A stretch of DNA of 64,000 nt from Pleurostoma richardsiae. Lineage: Eukaryota; Ascomycota; Sordariomycetes; Calosphaeriales; Pleurostomataceae. Made by a program: the position numbers and the translations under genes. The notes under the pieces were generated by a model. The model saw only the letters and a list, made by a program, of their open reading frames with translations, searched no databases and was not told the DNA's origin. This document shows positions 57,439 through 64,000 of this stretch, piece by piece. Every line of letters begins with the position of its first letter. Position 1 is the first letter of the stretch. The stretch is taken from contig JANBVO010000035.1 of the NCBI GenBank assembly GCA_030052745.1, positions 186,001 to 250,000 of the forward strand. The letters are read 5' to 3'.

Positions 57439-57965
57439 GTTGGGCGGCTGGCGAGGTGAAGTCTGGCGAACAAAGATGATGAGGTGGGTCGGAAGCTCAC
57501 GTCCCTCTCTCACTCGTTCGCGCCGCCTTAGAAAAAAATCCAGAAATCGAGAAGGGCCGGATTAATTGGACGCCTCGAGGCGCTCCGGTCGGACTAACTG
57601 TGGCGCTGCGCTGACTGCCCCGTGAAAGAGTGGCTTTACTAGGGACCTAGGTACTTAGGTAGGTAAAGTGCCTGCACCACCGCGCTGGTAAATTGGGGAG
57701 GGAAAGTGTGGGGCCCGGGCGAGAACGAGCCACGAGGGAACAATTAAGAAAAAAAATAGCTGAATTGGACTGAATCTATCAAGCGAGCGGGAATATCCAG
57801 GCCCACAGTTGTTGCACTGTAGTCGGGATCTCGCCAGATTGCACATCCCCCCTTAGTCTGCCGTTTATTATAGATAGGGGTCTTTGTCGGTCTCCGGTCC
57901 TTTGCAGTTTCTGTCACGAATTCCTCTGCAGGAACGTCCAGTCTCGCTCCCCCCCCAAAGTCACA
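57439..57965. promoter_or_regulatory. Shared divergent promoter of RPB5 and BFR1
   Basis: A 527-bp gap between divergent starts. It contains a CCTAGGTA-type motif cluster at 57645-57665. A pyrimidine-rich leader with a C8 run ends just before the BFR1 start. Confidence 0.55.
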
Positions 57966-59622
57966 ATGGCAGACACCGCTTCACCTGCTCCTGCGGCGCC
58001 CGTCGTCAAGCCCACGCGGCCTGACGAGAAGGCGTTCCAGGAGAACCTGGCCAAGGCCCAGAAGGAGCACGACGAGGTCATGGGCCGCTACGTACGTCTA
58101 CCTCTCCTGTGCTTGTTCTACACCGCCGGGCCCTCGTCAATTGGCCCGGGAGGGTTCATGGAGGCCGATGGAAGCCCACATCTGACTCGTAACAGAAAGC
58201 TATCAAGGAGAAGATCGAGCTCACCCAGCCCAGCAAGAACTCGGACACGCCGAACCCGACCCAGAAGCGCCGGCAGGAGCTGATTGCGCAGGCCAACGAG
58301 ATCCGCCAGAAGCAGGCCGGCGGCAAGAATGCCCGCAACACGAAGCTGGACCAGATCAAGCGGCTGGACGAGCAGCTGCGCAGCCGGATCGCCGAGCAGA
58401 AGACCGCCCGCGGCAAGGTGCCCTTCAAGAGCGTCGACGAGATCGACCGCGAGATCGACCGGCTGGAGCGCCAGGTCAACGGCGGCATGATGAAGCTCGT
58501 CGACGAGAAGAAGGCGCTGACCGAGATCAGCGGCCTGCGGAAGCAGCGCAAGAACTTCTCCCAGTTCGATGACGCCCAGAAGCACATCGACGACCTGCGC
58601 GCCAAGATCAAGGAGATCAAGGACAGCATGGAGGACCCCGAGGCCAAGGCCCTCAGCGAGCAGTACAACAAGATCCAGGCCGAGCTCGACGCCATCAAGG
58701 CCGAGCAGGACGGGGCCTACAAGAACCTGTCCGCCCTGCGCGACGAGCGCTCCAAGCTGCAGGCCGAGCAGCGCGAGAAGTACGACGCCATCAAGAAGCT
58801 GCGCGACGAGTACTACCACCAGAAGAAGGCCGCCCAGGCCTACGAGCGCGAGGCCAAGCAGAAGATCCGGGAGCGCCAGAAGGCGGAGCGCGACCGCATC
58901 GAGAAGGAGAGGAAGAAGGAGCGCGCCCAGCGCCTGCTCGCCGAGGCCAGCGACCCGGCGTACCTCGAGGAGATCCGCCGGGCTAACAGCCTGCTGCACT
59001 TCTTCGACCCCTCCCACGTCGCCGACAAGGGCCCTCTCGTCAAGGACAGCGGCCTCAGCGCCCATGCGCAGCGGAAGGTCGATGACTCCGGCCTGAAGGG
59101 CACCCGGCTCGTGCGCAAGGAGGACCGCGAGGACGACTACCTGGCTCCCGTGAAGAAGGGCAAGAAGGGTAAGAAGGGCGGTGCGGCCGCCGATTCGGCC
59201 CCTAAGTTCTTCAGCTGCCCGCCCTCCGTCATGGAGGACTGCGCCTTCATGGGCATCGACCCCCCCATGAGCTCTGCCGACGTCCCCGCCATCGTCGAGA
59301 AGATCAAGGCCAAGCTCGAGCACTGGAAGTCGGACCAGGCCGCCCAGACCCAGCGGGTGAGTACACTGTGCCGCGCCGAGAAACCCAGCCCACAGCGACC
59401 GGTGAAGCTAACTTGGAGGACACGCAGAACATCGAGAAGGCCAAGAAGGAGATCGAGAAGCTCGAGAGCCAGGAGGCCGAGGAGGAGGCCGCTGCCAAGG
59501 GCTCCGGCGCCGCCACGCCCAACGGCGTCAACGGCAAGAGCGACGATAAGGCCGTCGCTGACGTGACCGCCGATCTGAAGGACGCTTCCATCGAGGACAA
59601 GAAGGAGGAGGCTACTGCATAG
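57966..59622 (+). CDS. BFR1: Bfr1, coiled-coil mRNP and secretory-pathway factor
   Basis: Homologue of yeast Bfr1, an ER- and polysome-associated RNA-binding protein first found as a brefeldin-A suppressor and linked to correct nuclear segregation. Exons 57966-58091, 58196-59356 and 59428-59622, giving 493 aa. Residues 16-330 are almost wholly charged coiled coil (RPDEKAFQENLAKAQKEHDE; FKSVDEIDREIDRLERQV; RKNFSQFDDAQKHIDDLRAK; EKYDAIKKLRDEYYHQKKAA). A Lys/Gly-rich linker (KKGKKGKKGG) precedes a conserved C-terminal module FSCPPSVMEDCAFMGIDPP, and the tail is Glu/Lys-rich. The final intron has a GCTAAC branch point. Confidence 0.95.
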
Positions 59623-60875
59623 ATTTTCTTCTCTGCGTATCACAGTCTTCAACAAAGCGGGCAGGAGGTTTTGGTTCTAGGGAAGGGAGTGGGTGAAAAA
59701 AAAAGGCCATTCAGAGAGTGACATCGACGGGGGACCATTAACAAAGCTGCATAACTGCATACTCTCCTGGTACTCTGCTCCAGCGTCTGTACCGGGGAAT
59801 CTCTTTTCGTGTTCATAGTTCCGGCGAGGAGAAGCAAAACACTGAATAAAGCTAGGGAAGCTCTAGGGCGGAAGCATGTAACAACCGGATTCCGGGCCAT
59901 CATCATCCATCATCTGTCTCTGCGTGGAATAGGTCGCCCGATCCCACCACCATGCGGCCTGCCGAATTGGCAATGCCGCAGGGCGCGGGCAGGCCACTTA
60001 CCATCGCCGACGACATGTGTTTTACCTTGCACCGTATGCATATCACCTTGAATTGGGCACTTGTTGGGCATGGCTATGGTCGTTGTTTCATTCGCTCCGA
60101 GACGCACCACGTCTGCAAACCCGCTCTAAGCTCCACCCCCTACGCAAATCCCATCCCATCCTCCCCCCGCGTTTCTGCTTATCACGGTCCGCGAGAGGGC
60201 ACGCCATGGGCTTGTCTCTCGTTGTCCTCTCCCCTCCCCGCAAACGCGCGGGAGCTACCTTGATTGCGAGGGCCGGGTAGGCCAATTCGGTTCTTCCCTC
60301 GTGATAGCGTGATAGCTCGATTGAGTCTCAATGGCTGGTGAATAGCTCGCTCGAACACTCCGGACGCCCGTGTCATCCAACCCTGTTCCGCCATCGACAC
60401 GGCCAAGGCGCCCCTTTCTCTCCAATGGCATGTGTAGCATCCAAATTTTGCCTCTCCAGTAGCCGTCCAGAGCCCTCTTCCGGTGGAATGCTTGCTGTGC
60501 AGTCACCAGATGGGGTGAAAGGAAGAACAGTAGGATAACTAGGGTCACTAAAAAAAAAAGCCCAGTCCTCCAAGACTCCGTCCCAAGATCAGGTATCTGT
60601 CCGTCCGTCCCGTTTCGACCGGCTCAGAAAGTTGCAGCAGTTGTAAACATACCTTAGATAGACCAACCGGGGAGGAATAGAGAATAGAAACAGAGAAGAT
60701 GAAGAACCTCTGTCTAGAAAGCCAGAAATGCCACAGCCTAGCGCTATGCAATATGGTTCGTAAGATCGTTGTGCTTTTTTCACTCTCATGCACTCGTGGC
60801 CTCATGGCATCATTAAACGGAGTCAAACACAATTGAAAAAAGCCGCGCAGCAAGCCTATAGCACACTGCGGATTA
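59623..60875. other. 1.25-kb convergent intergenic region
   Basis: 3' flanks of BFR1 and of the unknown minus-strand gene. An A10 run lies at 60549-60558. No gene is supported. Confidence 0.5.
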
Positions 60876-61647
60876 TTAGTACTGGGGAAAATATGTCGTC
60901 GGAGGCGGTGGAGGTGGTGCTGGAGCTCGGTAGCTTGAAGCCCTCCGTTCACGCGGCGCGGGCGTCCGTCTTTCGATCGGAGGTGGTGTCCTCCGGTTCG
61001 GTAAGGGCTCGCGTTCGTGGCCGATGCTGGGGCCGCTCCCGACCGTAGCGGCACCGGCCCTCCGCGTCGCCTTCCGGGAGCCGTTCAGGGCACTGAGCGG
61101 CGGGTCTCGCACGGCCGACTCGTTGTCGTCCGGGAGGGTCAACTCGACCAGGCTGTAGAAGTACTCGAGCACCTCGGGGTACCGCTGGACGGATGCCTGC
61201 CAGTCCTCGTCGATTCCTCGCTTCAGGGCAGCCTGCGCCGCGGCGATCTCGTTGGGATGTGGCGGTGCGTGGTAGTAGTGGTAGGCATGTGCTGTGATCC
61301 GGTCAAGGTGCGCAGCGTGTGCCTGCTTCCGCCGCTCGGTGAGCAGCCGGAAGTACTCGAGGATGTAGTCCTGAGCATGAGCACGGACCCATGTGCTAAA
61401 GAAAAAAAGCGTCAGTCGACCATTCTTGACCCGGGGAATACTATATTGCCCTTTGTCAGCGGCCGTACCGTATGTCGTTGTATATCGACTGCATCATCCG
61501 AGCCTCGGCCTGGCGGACGGCCACCTCAAGGCCCTTGGCCTCGCAGTCGCATGCTAACGTCGCCGGAGCATGACATATGGCACAGTCCGGATCCATTCTG
61601 ATGACGGTCCTGCGAGGCTGATATTCCTTGGGTTCTCTGGTATACAT
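60876..61647 (-). CDS. Fungal protein of unknown function with N-terminal CxxC/CxC motif
   Basis: No known function. Exons 61647-61469 and 61395-60876, about 232 aa. The N-terminus has DPDCAICHAPATLACDC, a C-x2-C-x7-C-x-C arrangement that could bind one zinc. A long helical region follows: GLEVAVRQAEARMMQSIYNDI, then after the join TWVRAHAQDYILEYFRLLTE and a His/Tyr cluster AYHYYHAPPHPNEIA. YPEVLEYFYSLVELTLPDD is another helix. The C-terminus is Arg/Pro-rich and disordered, ending PPPPPPTTYFPQY. The ordered half looks constrained, so this is likely a conserved single-copy fungal gene. A start at 61596 (MDPDC) is a good alternative. Confidence 0.78.
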
Positions 61648-62095
61648 GGTTTAGCGGGGATGGAGGATGGCGGGGGAGGACCAGGGGGGTAAGTGATGAG
61701 GTCAAACGAGAACAGAAATCTAATAATACAGATGCAGATGGAGTGACAATGGTACTACATCTACCGCTACATTCACTCTCCTCGTGATACCCCACGCGGG
61801 GCAAGAAGGAATACAAGCAAGAAGGGGCGGACGAGAAGGAGGAGAAAGCGGAGGGGTAGATGAACAGGAGGAGAAGGGAAGAAGTTATCCGGGGGAGACG
61901 TGATAAAGCATGAGAGAAACAACTGACCTATTTGGGAGAGGGCGACACGCGAGAGGCCGCAAATGCTGGCGGTAAAGGAGGGAAAGAGAGAAAAACAACA
62001 ACTGGTACTAGCTGGCTACTCTCGTGCAGCAGCAGCAGAGAGATAGCGAGGGGCTTGAAGGACGCCGCGTCAGGAGAGCGCGGGAGCTAAGAAGC

Positions 62096-62141
62096 GTGGT
62101 GTGTGTGTGTGTGTGGTTGTGTGCGTGTGTGTGTAGGTGTG
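62096..62141. repeat. Imperfect (GT)n microsatellite
   Basis: About 46 bp of GT repeats with a few interruptions, about 0.45 kb upstream of the unknown gene at 61647. Likely to vary in length between strains and able to form Z-DNA. Confidence 0.9.
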
Positions 62142-63280
62142 TCGAGGAGGGAAAGGAGGGAGAGCAGAGAGCAGTAGCTCGCAGCCGGTCGTTCGGGCGC
62201 TGTCGAGTAAGGAGTAGCTGTTGGCGTCAAGAGCCCTCTCTTTGGTCGGGGAGATGCAGCAGGAGAAGAGGTACTGGAGCGTGGGAGAAGCACGCGTGAG
62301 GCCGGACTTCTTATGCCACGCCGAAAAGTGTGTCGTGGCTCGAGTGCGGGCTTCTGGACGGAGGAGGATATGCAGCTTGCAGCGGCCCAATCGACCAGTC
62401 TTTTGGGCCCCAATTATCTCCAATTGCTCCGCTGCGGGCTCGCACCAGTAGAGCTCCGGGGCTAGAGATGCGGCCCGGAGGGTGCGGTCGAAGCGGAGAA
62501 GAGGTGTGAGGCGATTCGGCGGGAGGTCGGTGAGCATCCAACCTGCCTGGGAAGGCGGACACGCGGGAGGGAATCAAAATGTGGAGAGTGTGACAGAGAC
62601 GAGCAGGGCAAGGGCAAGGCCACCGGGATATAAACAGCACAAGATGCAAGCATCAGGGCCAGATCCATGTACATCTGGATGGACGACCTGCAGCCAGCCC
62701 AGCCCAATTGCCCCCGCAGCTCACGAAGACCGTCTCTTCCGAACAAGGGATGATGGACGGACTTTTATGGTCTCGACGGCAGATCTGACAGGAAGAGAAA
62801 GAAACGGTCGATGAAGTTTGAGCGAATGAGATCAAGGTGTGGAGGAAAGGACACAGTCCGCCGGGCTGCACGGATTACCTACACACCGCATCTTTGGCGA
62901 AGGAGGACAACGCCTCTCGTTATTAATGCCTTTGCCTCCTCCGCCGACTTGATGCAGGCGCAAGAAAACTGCAGTTCTCCTGCGTCCCATCAGGCTGGGC
63001 TAGCTCACGCAAGCAACCGGGGCGAAATCATCTGCAAGAAACGGCACAACCTGATGTGGCACCACTTGCAGTCTCGCCTCCGCCTTCCAATGGCTGCGTG
63101 GAACAGCACGCGAAGCTGCACCTGAGGTCGTTCCAACCGTGAGCCTCATCCCTCGGTCATCAGACGAATGTCGATGCCTGAGGATCAGAACATGGATGTA
63201 ACTGAACTGCCAGACTGCTTACGGGTGCCCCGAGAGCTTTCAGATAAGGGGGGGTTAGGGGGCAAGGAATGGTGGGGCTA

Positions 63281-63308
63281 ACCTAGGTACCTAGGTACAT
63301 AGCTAGGT
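63281..63308. repeat. CCTAGGTA tetranucleotide-palindrome cluster
   Basis: Overlapping ACCTAGGTA units lie about 170 bp before the MTG2 start. The same motif recurs at 57645-57665 in the RPB5/BFR1 promoter, with looser forms near 46423 and 51507. Confidence 0.6.
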
Positions 63309-63478
63309 GTGCTTTGTCAGGGTTAACACGGGACGGCACTAACCGAGGCCTTATCGATAAGAGCCAAAATTTTGGGATGAAAGGATTCGATTCATTCATT
63401 CCACCTTCGTTTGAGATCCGGGGAGCTCTGCAGCTCCGTCTCGGGCTGCTTCTTCATCCCTTTTGCGCTGCATTCCCG

Positions 63479-64000
63479 ATGGCACCACGAATATCGGGGG
63501 CGTCCCCTGTATTCCTCCCCTTTCTCTATCCGTCAGCTGTCCTTCGTCCTGTAAAGAAAACTGTGGCCCTCGTCTGTCCCAGCACCTCCTTGACCTCTCT
63601 AGCCATCCGCTGCCATGTCACAGAGACATCGAGCGCCGCTCCCTCCTCGCCCGCGCCATCGTCGCGGCTGAACCCCGACCCGGACGACTATCGCATCGCC
63701 AGCTTCGCCGACAAGGCCAAGTTACACATCCACGCCGGCGCCGGCGGCAACGGCTGCATCTCCTTCCTGCGCGAGGCGTACCTCCCCGAGGGCCCCGCCA
63801 ACGGCGGCGACGGCGGTCCCGGCGGCAACATCTACATTCAGGCCGTGCACGGAGAGACTTCGCTGCATAAACTCGCTCGCCGCCGGCTTGTACGCGCCTC
63901 GCGTGGCCGCCATGGCCAGGGCAGCAACAAGGCCGGCCAGCGCGGCGACGACGTCATCATCACTGTTCCCGTCGGCACCGTCGTGCGCGAGCTGGGCCGC
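63479..64000 (+). CDS. MTG2: Mitochondrial Obg-family GTPase Mtg2, 5' part only
   Basis: N-terminal part of an Obg GTPase that helps assemble the mitochondrial large ribosomal subunit. The frame is open from the ATG at 63479 to the window edge (174 codons), so the GTPase domain itself is outside. Residues 1-70 are basic and Ser/Pro-rich with few acidic residues, fitting a mitochondrial presequence. The Obg fold starts near 77: FADKAKLHIHAGAGGNGCIS, then FLREAYLPEGPANGGDGG, the Gly-rich six-helix fold, and DDVIITVPVGTVVRE, all family hallmarks. No intron is needed in the visible part. Confidence 0.93.
   Translation, partial: MAPRISGASPVFLPFLYPSAVLRPVKKTVALVCPSTSLTSLAIRCHVTETSSAAPSSPAPSSRLNPDPDDYRIASFADKAKLHIHAGAGGNGCISFLREAYLPEGPANGGDGGPGGNIYIQAVHGETSLHKLARRRLVRASRGRHGQGSNKAGQRGDDVIITVPVGTVVRELGR

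Larger units (their letters stand above)
61648..63478. other. 1.8-kb divergent intergenic region upstream of MTG2
   Basis: No supportable gene. It holds the GT microsatellite at 62096-62141, GA-rich patches near 61840-61900, a GGGTTAGGGGG box near 63251, and a double CCTAGGTA motif at 63281-63308. The frames of 155 aa and under have random composition. Confidence 0.5.

Noticed and set aside
58118-59323. 401-aa open frame on the minus strand across BFR1
   Set aside because: Leu/Val/Gly-rich shadow of a GC-biased coiled-coil gene; no domain and no conserved motif.

Overview
This is a piece of nuclear chromosome from a filamentous ascomycete (Pezizomycotina, most probably a Sordariomycete). The signs are intron-split genes with short introns (mostly 50-110 nt, GTRNGT donors, CTAAC branch points), GC-rich third codon positions, and proteins of fungal type: a siderophore MFS transporter, a Zn2Cys6 regulator, a 7TM receptor-like protein, a Ste5-like RING-PH-VWA scaffold and a DUF155 Rmd1 protein. 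I cannot name the species. There are no operons, CRISPR arrays, phages, rRNAs or recognisable transposons, and I found no convincing tRNA by eye.

Layout. 0-8.4 kb: siderophore transporter (-), with a perfect iron-repressor-type GATA site about 0.86 kb upstream, then the Ste5/Far1-like scaffold (-). 8.3-16.25 kb: a long stretch with no supportable gene, all of it upstream of the scaffold gene. 16.2-26.1 kb: housekeeping block with CCT8 (-), an INO80-type HMG-box protein (+), an Rmd1/DUF155 protein (-), a saccharopine-dehydrogenase-like oxidoreductase (-) and ribosomal protein eL43 (+). 27.8-42 kb: a RING-PHD-SRI-like protein (+), a proline-rich membrane protein (+), a TatD/Scn1-type metal hydrolase (-), a fungal membrane protein of unknown role (+), kinetochore SPC24 (-) and mitochondrial fission FIS1 (+) on a shared promoter, and a RNF126-like RING E3 (+). 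42.8-48.3 kb: a Zn2Cys6 regulator (-) head-to-head with a PNPOx-like flavoprotein (+). 48.3-53.3 kb: a second gene-free stretch, again upstream of a signalling-type gene (7TM rhodopsin-domain protein, +). 56.6-64 kb: RPB5 (-) and BFR1 (+) on a shared promoter, a conserved unknown Cys-motif protein (-), and the 5' end of the mitochondrial Obg GTPase MTG2 (+), cut by the window edge.

The genes do not form one pathway. The useful patterns are the divergent housekeeping pairs on about 0.5-kb promoters, the long non-coding regions upstream of the two signalling genes, several introns that are multiples of three and stop-free, and several very small first coding exons. Splice sites were placed by eye from consensus signals, reading frame and recalled family sequence, so exon borders are good hypotheses rather than transcript-proven facts. 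I did not find a clearly new biological system. The best leads are the Ste5-like scaffold, the iron-regulation site, the 7TM protein with three GGLL tail motifs, and the isoform potential of the 3n introns.
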